Part shown: positions 14,092 to 27,176 of the stretch, piece after piece
Layout: every line of letters begins with the position of its first letter
How positions within the stretch are numbered: position 1 is the first letter of the stretch
Assembly: GCA_008638375.1 (NCBI GenBank)
Contig: CM018036.1
Coordinates: 3,596,392 to 3,660,391 of the forward strand
Reading direction: 5' to 3'
Length of the DNA stretch: 64,000 nt
DNA from: Nyssa sinensis
Lineage: Eukaryota; Streptophyta; Magnoliopsida; Cornales; Nyssaceae
Translations under genes and position numbers: made by a program
Notes under the pieces: generated by a model
What the model saw: the letters and a program-made list of their open reading frames with translations, nothing else
What the model was told of the DNA's origin: nothing
The model's database searches: none

Positions 14092-17000
14092 AAAAAAAAA
14101 ATTGTTTCAAATTCCATAGCATTATGCACATTAAAAAAGAATTACCACCAAAATATATGAGGAGACTTTAATAATCCTGATTCTTCTTCTTTCTTTTTTT
14201 CTTCCTCTAAGTGATAAAAACAAAGCCAAGAATAAGATTATCAGAAAAAAGGATGAGAGCATTTTTTAAAATCCTGAAATGATTTTTTGTTGAAGGTATA
14301 AAAAACAAAATCATTTAAAATAATATTTAAAAACATTGATAAATTCTTCATCTTCTATGTTATGTAATCTAAAACTAAAAAAAAAGGCAAAAGCAAATTA
14401 AAAGTTCCCACCCAGTACCCAGTAAAACGATTACAACAACTGTCAGAAGACAAGAATACCACATTTGGCAAATGAAAAAAATCATTAGAACTAAATATCG
14501 TCTTTTAGAATAAAAAGGTAATATATTTACATAGGATTTTATAAATAATCTAATGATCACAATTTCTATTGCAATTTGCAGGACACGTTGATGCTCTGAT
14601 TCTCACAGTAGAAATTCCAAAATAAAAGGGTATAATTTATCCACAAAATATAGCTATAGCATCTATATGAGAGACATTCAAAAACAGAGGAAAGGCGTTA
14701 CATACTTATGGCAAGCAACAAGAAGCTCATCATTTTTTACCCCTTTGAGATTCTCTGCTCCCAGTTTAACTAAGAAAGATCGCCAATGCAGTCGTTCCTC
14801 AGATGGAACTCCATTGAAACTGCACCAGAACAAAAATTTTGTTTCAATGCTTTGTTCGTGCAATAATTCAAAGAAAGAAGACTCAGTACTCAACTTTATC
14901 ACATGCTACAGGACCCATCATAAGTGCAACCAAACAAAAAAGATTAGATTAAATGTCAGTTTCACTCAATAGATGTTCTGAAAGAATAATTAATTCCCAT
15001 GATCAAGGGAACATTTTACATTCTCTAGTTTGCCAATCACCAACCACAGCATGCCCCTTTGCAGGATTGGAAGTGTGTTCTGCATTTCTACATGTTGGGT
15101 GAATTATTAGAATACTTTTCCTTTTCAGACCAAATGGCAGTGTCCATCCATGTCGTGATATGGTGTGCTCTAGTTGCTGACCAGGCAAAACAGAGACATG
15201 CACAACATGGAAGCTGAACTCTAAGACTAATGGCAGCTGTTGGCACCATATCAAAGGGCTTATTTCCACTGGATACCCTTCTCCAAGGATATTACACCGT
15301 TTATTTTTATCCTATGTAGAACTAAAGAGTGAAGTGAATTACAAAAACACAAAGAATTTGAAGCATTTACAAATACACACTACATAATAAGACCTAAAGA
15401 AGAACCTAAATGCCCAAAGACAAACTTAGCTTCTCTGTAGTCAAAATTTTTACATCATTGGTGGCCTCTTTCGGAGCAGTGCACGAAGAAATATACATAC
15501 AAAGATTTAAAATTCCACCAACACATGAGATCAAGTTCCCAGAGAAAAAAAATCATTTAAATTAGGCCAACAAAAGCTCGGGAAGGACATTAAAGGCCTT
15601 TAGCCAGTACTTTATTTAAATCCTTGAAATCTGAGACAACCAAAAAAAAAAAGGAGATTAAACATACTATCTCAATTGGGTAATGTAAAAAGATATTTCC
15701 AAAGGTAGGTTACATAGATACTGGTTTTCTAATTCAAGATAGACCACCATAAACATTCAGACAAGACACCTTCAAACTGATGTGCTGCAAAGCCAAGATA
15801 CTCAATTCATGACACATTAACTAGGTAACGATAGCCACTAGCCTGTGAACCATGGGGAGTGCTTATACACATTAACTAGGTTTCTGTGGAGCTAAATTTA
15901 TGTATTTTTTTTCCAAAATCTGTATATACATAATTTTGAAATCGAGACAAGTATCGTGAACCAGAATGCCATTTTTTTGAATTGCGAATCAAATTGAAAC
16001 AAAAGATTCAATGATAAATTAAAAAATAGATAAGAAATAATAAAAATTTGCATAGGAATCAAAAGTGTATTCAAAAAATAATGTAAAACATATCTAATTA
16101 CATGATCACATAATCTAAATGGGCAAGACATTTGCCTTCCACGACAAGATATGAAAGTCCAAGTCCATCATGACCTTCGTGTTGTAATTATGAATTTATA
16201 ATATCTATAAATAATAAAATATATAATGACATTGATTCACGTGTCATAATTCATAACAATTCAAGATACAAATAAATAAATAAATAAAATGAGGGAAAGA
16301 CAAAAATCCATGATCTGTCAAACATCAATCCATTGGGAAACATTATATTGTGTCCCGCCCAAATGATTTTTCATTCTTAATTTCTTATAACACCATCCTA
16401 ATAAGAATTGCCTCAATAGTTACACACTAAATGCATTCTATGGCCATGACCAACCTTACCACCATCTACATGTTTAGAACATTTCCAAGTTGGATTGATA
16501 TTTCTCTATCCTTTTATCTTATTAACCATTTTTCAACAAAAAGTAGCAAACAAATCCGTAGTAAACTTGGTGAAAATTAGAAAATATTACTCTCAAAGCC
16601 CCAAGTACTAAACCTCTTAAAAAATCTCAATTGTTGGCTCTAAAAGAATCCCTTTGTGATTAGAGGCATCTGAGAGAGAGAGTAAATGAAGAAAAAGAAG
16701 GTGAATGAAATAAAATAACCCTAAAAGGCTTAAAAGGGGCTTGGGAGTCATTTTTCAAAAAAAAAAAAAAACTCAATTTTATTCCAATTGGGCCCCAAGA
16801 CCCAACTTGGATTAGTCAGATCTCGACTGGACTAGGAATCGATTCAATTCAATTCTAGTTGATTCCTGGCTCTAGTCAATTCATGCCCTAATAATAGATT
16901 AAAAGATGAATTCTATTGAATCTTACATTCGAATAATGACTATCATGTTACAAAAATGTATATGCATGTTAAAGCATAACTACTCAAGGGCCCTTAGTTT

Positions 17001-17775
17001 TAATGAATAGGTAAAGATATTTTATGTTAACAGAACTAGGGAGATTGCAGACATCCAAACATTCTTCTTGGGCTCCCACTTGACTTTGCAACACCTTCAA
17101 ATTGAATCAAAACACTCTCTACTAGTTCATTCATTGGTCAGACCCTATCCTCTCACGGGATGAGAGTCACTCAAGTATTTAAACGAGAGAGTGTAAAGCA
17201 GAGAATTTTAGAAGTTCACTTCATCCCAAGTTACTTATAAAGACTCATACACGAAAAAGTCCTATGACAGAAAAAATCTTATCTATATTTCCCTCTCCGC
17301 ACACGCTGCCTCCACTTCTCCACCTCAAGGACGCAGAATTTTGACGCTAAACATTGTATTGGACTCGAATTTTAAGGGGAAAAAAAGTAGATTTTGACAG
17401 CAAAATTTACGCTTTAATCAGAAAATTTTATTCCCTAGACTAACATCATTTACCAATTAAAACATAAACAGGATCATTCTTTTCAACGCCATAAAAAATA
17501 TATTCAACTCATTTCATATCAAGTGAACATATTCAATCGGTGTGACAACCGACCACCACCAATAAAGATCATCAAAATCAAACAATTGGAAAAATCAAAT
17601 TCTTCAAAGAATTATATAAAGTAGGTAAATTATTGTGCTACGGATACTGAATATCAAGTACGGTGTGTGCGGGAAGATCAGAGTGAAGGTGATGAAGATA
17701 GACGCTGGAGATCTTTACGTACCGTTCGACTAGGATGTTGCCCTCCGAGTTGGCAAACAGTAGGGCCAGAAGCAT
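10679..17775 (-). CDS. LOLITA: LOLITA-like longin-domain subunit of the TPLATE/TSET endocytic complex
   Basis: Five exons, all GT-AG: 17723-17775, 14706-14819, 12022-12101, 11395-11519, 10679-10750, joining in frame to 147 aa. The product starts MLLALLFANSEGNILVER, typical of a longin/adaptin small-chain fold, continues with FNGVPSEERLHWRSFLVKLG, VYIVYTVLGDVSIF and VCGKPPTERVFLDKYGKICL, and ends with a basic tail (KDRIKRLVRLKPPNEV). This matches the plant family annotated as SNARE-like superfamily protein, which I recall as LOLITA, the small subunit of the plasma-membrane TPLATE (TSET) complex acting in clathrin-mediated endocytosis. Family membership is firm from the sequence; the LOLITA name is from memory. 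Introns 1 and 2 are about 2.9 and 2.6 kb, so the 444-bp coding sequence spans 7.1 kb. No disruption was seen. Confidence 0.85.
13331..13382. repeat. 26-bp tandem duplication in LOLITA intron 2
   Basis: Two perfect head-to-tail copies of a CCTCCGCCACC-starting 26-mer (13331-13356, 13357-13382), inside a CCA/CAC-rich patch (about 13300-13560) that is markedly more GC-rich than the surrounding intron. Confidence 0.85.
14059..14101. repeat. adjacent homopolymers C23 then A20
   Basis: Twenty-three C residues run directly into twenty A residues inside LOLITA intron 2. Such tracts are prone to length error in sequencing, so the exact length is unreliable. Confidence 0.9.
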
Positions 17776-19257
17776 TTTTTTGCTTTCTCTTCTTCTTCGT
17801 TGATGATCGATCGCGGAAAGTAAAAACTGATCGCCGTCCGGAAATCGTTTTTGACGATGGGGTAGATGGTGATTTGAAATTACTAAAATATCCTTTAGTT
17901 ATATCTGCTGTTGTGTTTGGTTGCAGGTAGCTCAGTATCTTTTTGGCTGATAAAGATATTTTAGATTGGGTTGGCTCCCCTAATTGAATATGGAAATTAA
18001 GTTTGTACCTTGATACACCACACCAAGATAAAAAGAATTTTGAAATAATAAACAAATAAGATTTCTGATTTTTTTTTAATCCGAACCCGTCTTACTAATT
18101 GTAACTTTTGATTGTATGACTAGATCGTAAACTGAAAATCTCTTTCATGTTTATTTCATACAAATTTTTTTACTCAAGAAAAAAATAACTTCAAAAAGAA
18201 TTTCACTCTATAAAATTTTAAATTTAAATCACGAACTTTATGTTTTTAAGCACTCACTTGAATTATCTCTTAGGGATAATAAGATTTGAATGTACCAAGT
18301 TCACTTCATAAAACTATTAATTAAGGCACCCATTATGAATCATTAAGTATTGAATTATGAAGTGTTCGATCGATTCAATGATTGAGCTCATCAAAATTAT
18401 TCCCTATGAAAATTTTACATTAAATTTTGGACCCAATTGCTTTAACATGCATGTTTGAACCCAACTTGGATGCATGAATATATTATACTAATCAATCTTT
18501 TGAAGGTCTTTCAAATTAAACTAAATAAATAAAGCTTAGGATGATATTGGAACCAAAAGCATAAAGTTAAATGTCAACCAACACTCAAAAAATTATGTAT
18601 TAATCTCGAGTCTCTTTGAGTTGTTAGTACTATTTTTAAAAATATTTTTTAATCTGATTTAACTAGTTGAAATGATAAGTCAACTAAACACATGAAAATA
18701 TTATATGTAAAATTGTTATAAATTACGTTGTATGTTATTGTATCTAATTAGTTTGTCAAAATATGTATATAATTGATTCTGTAAGCAAAAACTCATTGAA
18801 AAAATGAAAATGTCAAATAATATTAGTTATAAAAAATTAATATAACTTTGAAATAATTATTTAATGGAATATACTTTTTATAGAATAAGTAATTTTAATC
18901 CTATCAAACAAGAATAAAAAATAAAAAATATTAGAATACTTATTTTTGAAATGTTGATTTCATGGTACCAACTAAACATGACCTTTCCCAATCTATATAC
19001 GGAAGACTTTACTCATTAAGCAAATCATCGACTGAAAAAAGTTTGATCAAGACCTTCCATAACCATACCACTGTCGATGCTTAGATGTTTCACTTTCTTT
19101 CTCAAAAACAAGGCTGTTAGTGAACTACTCCCAACGACCTCATAAAGAGCAAGTCAATAATTGTTCAACCCTGCGCTTATGAGAACCTCGGAGTCGGGAG
19201 ACACACACACACATATTGTACTCTATGTCATGTACACTCCCGATCATGAAAATAAAT

Positions 19258-19296
<39 letters not shown>

Positions 19297-19900
19297 ATAG
19301 TGTAGTTACATAGCCTGTACGTACAATGTAACCCAGCAACCTTCAAAGAGCCCAGAAACCATTTCACTTAGGCATTTACCATAAATTGTCTGAGAATCAT
19401 CACATAGCCCATGCACTGTGGCAACATATTACAGAATACTTGCGGAGGTCTCTGTAATACAACAAACAATAAATTAATCTCAAAAAAAGTAAAAAAAATA
19501 TAAAATTTACGATAGTTCGACAAGATACTTGATCAAGTCATTATACATAGAAAAAATTATAAATTCAAAACACTAACAAACCTAAAAGTTCATTTACACC
19601 TAATAACGACTCACTACAAAGTTGCTTCTATTACCATAAAAAGAAATCTTACGAATACTTATATAGTTATATATATATATATATAAATCCTAATATTAGC
19701 ACTCTTATACAAGTAAAAAATACTTAAACAAAATAGGTCAATTTTTTTTTTCTAAGGCACTTTTCGATATTAAAAATTTGGATAAATTCATTACAACCAC
19801 TCAAAAGTCTTAGCCTATCACAATTTTTTTAGTTTTTTGTTTTCCTCTGTGCTGAGTTGAGAGCTAAGAGTACTAATTATAAGAAGGAAAGAGTTAGTGT

Positions 19901-19933
<33 letters not shown>

Positions 19934-21261
19934 TATATTACTTAACAAAGTAGAGATACACATTATTTATCAGTGGCCATACCTCAACAATTCGTTTCTT
20001 GGATGTTTTGGGTGATCTCAAGATTCTCATCAAGAATATGCTATCTACCACATGTTCAATCTACATCACCTGGCCTCCACTCTTAGGAGCTGATAGAGCT
20101 TAATAAGGGAAACCTTTGAATTTCTTGGACCCCTAGTTAGACAATACAGGTCCCAAAATAAATGCACATTACAAGGGATCGTTGATAAAAAAATTCACAC
20201 CAGACCCCTTTCAACCATTCTTATGAAAGATAAAGCTACCTAACCCATGTAGCTAATTAAATCTCCATCAAATGCCACTTACTCCCCACCCCCCACCTAA
20301 CTATTCTAAAATTACACTCTAACAGTCTGTTTAATTTGCAGTTCCCACAAATTAAACTGCAAAACTAAGATAACCCATTGATTGGAAAATGAAGATATAT
20401 TGATGATCAACCTACTACTTGGGCTGTCCCCACTTCAAGTCATTTTTAGTCTTTATGATCTTGTTAGGTAATTCAAATGCCTTAGCCTAGAGTCTAATCA
20501 ATCTCCACCACATGGTCATTAAGCTCCAAAACAGGGAACTTCCCGTGAAGGATTGAAAGCTCCAACTACATTTCCTTAATAGATTAACAGCTTCAAATGC
20601 ATGTATTGCTACCATTTTTATGGATATCAGATTTGTAGTATATTCATAGCAAGGATTAAAGAAGAATGTTGTTGAGAAAAAACACATTCGCTTAAGAAAG
20701 ATAATTATATAAAAATGATCAACTTTGTTACCAATCTAAATAGGGTTATATATAGATCAGAAAATTTTGATTGAGTTGCATTCGATAATACTTTTTATAA
20801 TTAAAAAAACCCACTTTGATCTTAATAAACCCCCAATAGGGGGGAAATTATAGAGGAAGAAGAAGAAATTTTGTTATATGAAGTAATCTAAGCTGTTTGC
20901 ATCATATATATAGATATATACACTCATTTTTAAACTTGCTTTACTACACTGATCATGTGTCTTTGTTGCACCATGATATTTGAGTGCTTTCCAATATTAT
21001 ATATTGGCGGCGCCATTTTCAAATTCTTTATCTTCATGAATTGTTCAATTAATGGTCATAATCTAAGATGATAATTTCATTGTTTGTTTACTTTTAGCAA
21101 AGGTTGCTTCCTAAAAGGGAGATTAAGGTGTCTCTATCAATGTGATTATCATTTGTCAACTAGATTTCCAATTTAGCGATCATATATATCAATGTACAAT
21201 AATTAGCTAGGGATCTTTGTTTGTTGGAAAAACAGTCTAGTATGATGCTAAAACGGCCTGT

Positions 21262-21297
<36 letters not shown>

Positions 21298-22093
21298 GCG
21301 TATAATGACATTGAATTTGTTCACAGCTCCCTATGAAAGTATTTCCTCAGATCAACTTTTGCCTCTATTAAATTTTTGTGCCTAGATAGCTACTATATTC
21401 ATAATGATTTTCAATCATACTCATCAATTTATCTCCAAATTTGGCTATTCATTAGCAACATGGGCAGCCTTTTATAATGACCAATTTATTATATTATTGA
21501 CAGTTTCACATCATTATCAAAGTAATCAGCATTTTTTCAAACATATATTTGCTTAATGATTTGATGTTTCACCTGTTTAATGATCTAAAATACAAAGGAC
21601 TTGTCTTTATCAATGTAATCAACATTTTCTGCAATTATGCCAAATATGCTCATTAAAGCACCACTAAAGGTGGTTAGAGAATACATCACCAGTTTTTTCC
21701 CCAAAACAAGGTGGTTAGGTAATTCCTTGATGAATCTTTTCCCCTCAATATTGAGATAAGAGTTATTGCTTTCTAATTAAACATCACACACATATATCCA
21801 CATAGCACTCTATGTGCAAGATCCTCTTTAGGTTTACACTAATATATGTATAATCAGGCTTAACAATACACACACACACACACACACTATTTGATATTCT
21901 CATTTGGAATGCGCATGACAATACATAATTTTATTATATTTTCCACTGTAGTTGAAGGCATGTACATTTGTATATCCATCAGCAGAATGGCACCATAAAA
22001 AAATGAAACACACTAAAATTTGGTGTTAAAGGTTTGAAATGGTTGGTTATTTTTGGAAATCCAGAAGGCTAGGTAGTGTACATAGCCCCAGTC
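17776..22093. other. intergenic, no gene supported
   Basis: The first few hundred bases are the presumed LOLITA 5' flank. The rest is AT-rich with (TA)n runs near 19262-19293 and 21269-21295 and (CA)n runs near 19911-19933 and 21869-21887. Open frames here have no recognisable domains. Confidence 0.6.
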
Positions 22094-25000
22094 TCAAATG
22101 ATATTATCACCAGCCCAATCAACATCAGAATAGGAGCGGAGCTCAAGAGATGAGCGAGAGGAAAAGTGAAGGCCATGAAACAAAGTTCCCTTGACATACC
22201 GTAAAATGCGAAGAACAGCAGCATAGTGGGTAGAGCGAGGGGCACTCATAAACTGGCTAACCAGATGAATAGCATAGGAAATGTCTGGTCGAGTAACAGT
22301 GAGATAGATAAGACTACCAACCAGTTGTCGATACAGAGTAGCATCAGGAAGAGATTCACCATCAGTAGCAAGTAATCGAACATTAGGATCAAGCGGAGAA
22401 GTGCATGTTTTGCTGTCAGTCAAGCCGGCCTTAGAAAGCAAGTCGGATGCATACTTAGTTTGAGAGAGATAATAACCATCTGATCCAGATGTAACCTCAA
22501 GACCCAGAAAGTAGTTAAGCTGCCCCAAGTCCTTCATCTCAAAGTTCTGACTCAAGAAGTACTGAAGATCTCGAATACCAGAGAGATCATCGCCTGTAAT
22601 GATCATGTCATCGACATAAAGAAGAATAAGAATAATACCAGCACCAGTGGTCCGAAGGAAAAGAGCTGAGTCATAGGCACTAGGGGTAAACCTCTGTTGA
22701 GCAACAACACAACTGAATTTAGCAAACCAGGCTCGGGGAGCCTGTTTGAGATCGTAGAGAACACGCCGAAGACGGACAAACGGTGTGAGGAGGATGGGCA
22801 TAACCAGGGGGAGGATGCATATAAACTTCCTCAGCAAGATCACCATTCAAGAATGCATTTTTGACATCCATCTGAAACAGTTGCCAATGACGCACAAGCA
22901 GCAATGGCAAGCAAGGAGCGGACAGAGGTAAGACGAGCAACGGGGGCAAAAGTCTCCTCATAGTCAATACCATACTTTTGAGAGAAACCCTTAGCAACAA
23001 GACGAGCTTTGTAGCGTTCCATTGATCCATCTGCCCGAGTCTTGATTTTGTAGACCCACTTACATCCAACTGCAGACTTGCTAGGACGTAAATCCACCAA
23101 GTCCCAAGTATGAGTTTTAGTGAGAGCTTCTAGTTCATCAGACATAGCTTTCTGCCAAAGAGGGTCAGCACTAGCCTTACGATAACTGTGAGGTTCGTGA
23201 AGGGTAGTAAGAGCATAATAACAATGAAAATCTTGAAGATGAGAAGGAGGAGCTCTTACTATAGTGGATTGACGAAGTGCAAGTACCTGGACAGGCTCGG
23301 AGGTAGTTGATGGATTAGGAGTATCAGCAAGATGTGTCAGATGACTCTGAGACAGGCGAAGAAGAAACATCTGAGGAGCTTGGCATCTTTGCAGAGGAGT
23401 CAGGAAATAAAGCAATAGAGGGGTCAGTAAAGATAGGAGCATAACTGATAGATGACTGCGGAAAAGGAGAAATACTTGTAAACATCTTATGTTCCCAAAA
23501 CTCGACATGACGAGAAATACGAAGACGTTTAGCGATGGGATCATAACAATGATAACCCTTTTGAGTGAGACCATAACCAAGAAGACAACAAAGTCGAGAT
23601 CGAGGCTCAAGTTTAGTGCGTTCATGTGAGGAAAGAGTGACAAAACAAACACAACCAAAAACTCGAAGTAATGAATAGTTAAGAACTGTACCATGGAGAA
23701 GCTCAAAAGGAGTTTTATTATGTATAGTGGGTGAGGGAACACGATTGATGGTGTAGACAGCAGTAAGAGCAGTTTCGCCCCAAAAACGTTCTGGAAGAGA
23801 GGCAGAGATGAGAAGTGCTCTTACTGTATCCAGAATGTGGCGATGTTTACGTTCTGCTCGACCATTTTGTTGTGAGGTGTATGGACAAGAATGGTGAGAG
23901 ACTGTCCCATTGTGCTGTAAAAGGGCAAGAAATGATTTATCTTTGTATTCCATTGCATTATCTGAACGAAAAGTTTTAATGGTACACGAAAATTGAGTTT
24001 GCACCATTTTGTGAAAATTTTGGTAAACAGTGGTGAGTTCAGACCTATGCTGCAAAAGATATATCCAAGTATAACGACTGTAATCATCCACAAAAATAAC
24101 AAAATAACGAGATCCCCCCTCAGTCGGCGTCGGGGCAGGATCCCATATATCAGAATGAACTAAGTCAAAAAGAGCTGCAAAAAAAAAGTCACTTTTATTA
24201 AAGGATGAATGTGTTTGTTTTCCAAGATGACATGACACACAATCAAAAGACTGAAATTTAACTGGACCTAAATGACCCTGAGAAGCCAAGAACTGGACAT
24301 GTGGAAGTGAGGCATGACCCAACCGGGAGTGCCACAAACTGGAAGTAACTGTAATGGCAGCCATGGAAGTGTTGGTGGAAGAAGGAATCTGTAGAGATGT
24401 GAGCTCAAAAAGACGTCCAACTTTACGGCCTGTCCCAAGCAGCTGACCCATCCGTGAATCCTGTAGATCAACACCCTTGTTAGAAAATTTCAGATCAAAG
24501 CCTAACTCACAAAGTTGTCCAGTAGAAAGAAGATTTAAGGATAATTGAGGCACAAGGTAAGTATCATTGACAGATAAATTAGAGGTAGAAATAGACCCTA
24601 CGTGACTAACAGGCATATGAGATCCATTGGCAGTGTATATTGCAGGATTGGGAGAAAGAACAGTTTTATGAGAGAAGATGGTGGAATCAGATGTCATATG
24701 GTTACAACAAGCAGAGTCTATAAACCACTGAGATTTACCTGGAGTGACGGATAAGGCAGTGGAGGATTGGGACAAAACCTGATGAATTAAGGCCGTTACG
24801 TCAGCTGCAGTGGGAGGAGTGGATGGAGATGAAGACTTGGGTGCGGAGGAAGTAGAGGAAGCAAGCGCAGCTGTCTGGTGAGCAGGAGTAGATGAGGAGA
24901 CCGTAGCTGTCTGTCGGGAAGCTTGTCGCCGCTGATAAGACTTGTACTTGCGACATTCATCAATGGTGTGACCACGAAAATTACACCATTGGCAAAGATG

Positions 25001-25753
25001 GATCGTGGAGTTGGATTGTGATGATGGACGGCCAGTAGAAGATGGTGAAGGACCATGAGAAGTAGTGGCAAGAACCATATCAGATGATTGCATCTTCATA
25101 GTGGAACGACGAGTTTCTTCAGAGATGAGTTCAGAAACAGCAGCATCTAAAGTCGGAAGCGGTTGACGATGAAGAAGAGAGGCTCGAGTAGACTCAAAAT
25201 CATCACGAAGAGCCATCATAAAGTGCATAAACTTCCGTCGATCAAGCCAGGCAGCAAATGTTTGAATGTCTTGAGCACATGCTAACTTTGGATCTGCGGC
25301 AGATAATTGTTCCCAAAGATGATTGGTCTGAGAATAAAAATCAGCAATAGACTGACCTGTGTCCTGACGCATCTGATAAAGTTTAGCTTCCAGTTGAAAC
25401 TCTAAGAAAGCATCATAGGTGCAGTTGTATCCTTTGGCCAGAAAATCCCAAGCAACCTTAGCATTCCCAAGTCTTGGAAGGAGACTGTTGATGGATGGAA
25501 CAGAGGTGTTGATGAATCAAGACAAAATCTTGTAGTGCATACTACCCCATTCTTCTAGACGAGTTGAAAACGCCTCTTCTATCTCACTTGCCTTCTGTGT
25601 CGGTGTAGCAAGGTCTCCAGTTACATAACGCCATAATCGGTGGCCTTTCACGAAAACCTCCATATTCTGAGCCCACATACTATAATTGGATCCATCCAAT
25701 ATTATGTCTATAGGCCGAACAATAGAATCGAGATTTGATACAGATTGAGACAT
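22094..25753 (-). pseudogene. copia gag-pol polyprotein, one stop and three frameshifts
   Basis: Gag starts at 25753 (MSQSVSNLDSIVRPIDIILD). A CCHC zinc knuckle (CQWCNFRGHTIDEC) precedes the protease (WFIDSACCNHMT; DSA at the D-S/T-G active-site position). Integrase shows HSRLGHAS...CVSCHLGK and DLVHSDIWDP. Reverse transcriptase shows [22 protein letters not shown] and the catalytic LYVDDMIITG. The RNase H region begins near SYSDVDWAGD and breaks off. Damage seen: an in-frame TGA in gag where family members have Trp (stop of the 25517-25753 segment), and reading-frame changes near 23330-23350, 22885 and 22780. Codons between the breaks are otherwise well preserved, suggesting a fairly young relic. 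Confidence 0.92.
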
Positions 25754-26247
25754 ATCGAATCTTCAAACGTATAAGCAGATAGCAAAAAAGAAAGCAGGAT
25801 GAAAACTAAGCAGAATGCACCCAATTTGAAAAAGTCAACGGTCAAAGTCAAAGTCAACGGTCAACGCTGATGTGGCTGCGGAAGCTGAAGTGGATCTAGG
25901 GCTGACGTGGCAGTGACGTGGCTAGGGCTGATGTGGCAATGACGTGGCTAGGGCTGACGTGGCAGCACAAGGATAAGGCTGGCGCGGAGGAACTTCGGGA
26001 GGCGCGTGAGGGCGAGTGGCAGTTCCGATGGGGGCGATCTTGGCGGCGTTGGACTCCTCTCTGAATGGACTGTCCAATGGTGGTGACACCTTTGTGAGAT
26101 GGTGACCGGAACAGTGTAAAATTGAGGATGACAGAGAGGAATGGCGGTGCGTGGCAGCTCGTGGGGTAAGATACCGTCACAAGGAAGAGCACCAAAAATT
26201 TGCCGAAAGAACGGCTGAAAAAATAAGACTACAGGCCACAAGTTTGT
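25754..26247 (-). other. copia untranslated leader with W-box-like and ACGT repeats
   Basis: Lies between primer site and gag start. It holds five GTCAA cores (TTGAC on the element strand; starts 25834, 25841, 25847, 25853, 25860) and four TGACGTGG units (25903, 25914, 25940, 25955; CCACGTCA on the element strand) within 130 bp. No coding function is supported for the open frames here. Confidence 0.75.
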
Positions 26248-26260
26248 GGCTCTGATACCA
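26248..26260 (-). other. primer binding site complementary to initiator tRNA-Met
   Basis: On the minus strand it reads TGGTATCAGAGCC, the common plant copia primer site, and abuts the LTR end exactly. Confidence 0.93.
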
Positions 26261-26427
26261 TGAAGAAATAAAGAAAGGAAATGCATTTATATTTATTTCT
26301 GTGTATTTAAAACTGTACAATATAAGAATACAATGTGGGAGTGTATCCGATGTGGGACAAAGTGGTATGAGTAATCTAGAATATTGTGGATAGGCGATGT
26401 GGGATCGTAGCTGAGGACAATCCAACA
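26261..26427 (-). repeat. copia 5' LTR, 167 bp, TG...CA
   Basis: On the element strand it begins TGTTGGATTGTCCTCAGC and ends TTTATTTCTTCA, directly followed by the primer site. The boundary at 26427 is set by the TG dinucleotide. No second LTR was found, so the age cannot be measured from LTR divergence. Confidence 0.85.
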
Positions 26428-26431
26428 GGAA

Positions 26432-26433
<2 letters not shown>

Positions 26434-26476
<43 letters not shown>
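26434..26476. repeat. (TA)n microsatellite beside the copia LTR
   Basis: An uninterrupted TA run beginning six bases outside the LTR boundary. It may have been the insertion target or may have grown afterwards. Confidence 0.9.
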
Positions 26477-26479
<3 letters not shown>

Positions 26480-27135
26480 TCATTTAAAATGATATATATG
26501 GGAAATATATAAGGTCAAACACTCCATTAGTGTTTAAAACCTTAATTAGTACTTTAGCTAGCATAATTCTTTTTTTAAAAATTTAAATAAAAAGGTAAAA
26601 CATATTTATTAATTTTAAAATTTCATTGAAGCATCATCAATCCTTAAATCAATCCTGTAAAAAAAACATTTAATATTATGTAAAAAAATGCTAGATTTTG
26701 ATCATAATTTTATATGGAACAACTGAACCCCCAAAAATAAAACATAAAAAGCAGAGAGAAATCAAGACTTAAGAATCCCTTGCAATAAAAAATATCAAGA
26801 AAGGGTGTGTGTGTGTGTGTTTTCCCTTTTCCTACCCCATTAATTATAAGGCTGATAGCATACCTTGTAGGCTTGCTATTGTATCTTCCCTAATAAGGAG
26901 GCAACTGATACAATTGGCCATAAAAAGATTTTTTACAAAAAAGCATTGAGTCATACCAAGATCTTCGTCAACCACACCACCAGGTCCAAAATGTATGTGT
27001 GAAATGTAAATAAAAAGAGGATTAAAGTAAAAATAAAATTAAGGTAGACAGAAAGAAGTTGATAGAATCCAATTCATTTATTTTCTCCCCCACATATACA
27101 ACATAAAATATATATGTATTTCAATTTAAAACACT

Positions 27136-27176
<41 letters not shown>

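Larger units (their letters stand above)
22094..26427 (-). mobile_element. Ty1/copia LTR retrotransposon, 3'-truncated and degenerate
   Basis: Transcribed right to left. The 5' LTR (26261-26427), tRNA-Met primer site, a repeat-rich leader and a gag-pol frame in the copia order (gag, protease, integrase, reverse transcriptase, RNase H) are present. Homology stops inside RNase H at DVDWAGD (about 22104); no polypurine tract or 3' LTR follows. Integrase before reverse transcriptase fixes it as copia rather than gypsy. It cannot be autonomous. Confidence 0.93.

Noticed and set aside
17678..18055. 125-codon open frame antisense/upstream of LOLITA exon 1
   Set aside because: It overlaps LOLITA exon 1 on the same strand in a different frame and shows no domain; the spliced 147-aa model explains the conserved residues.
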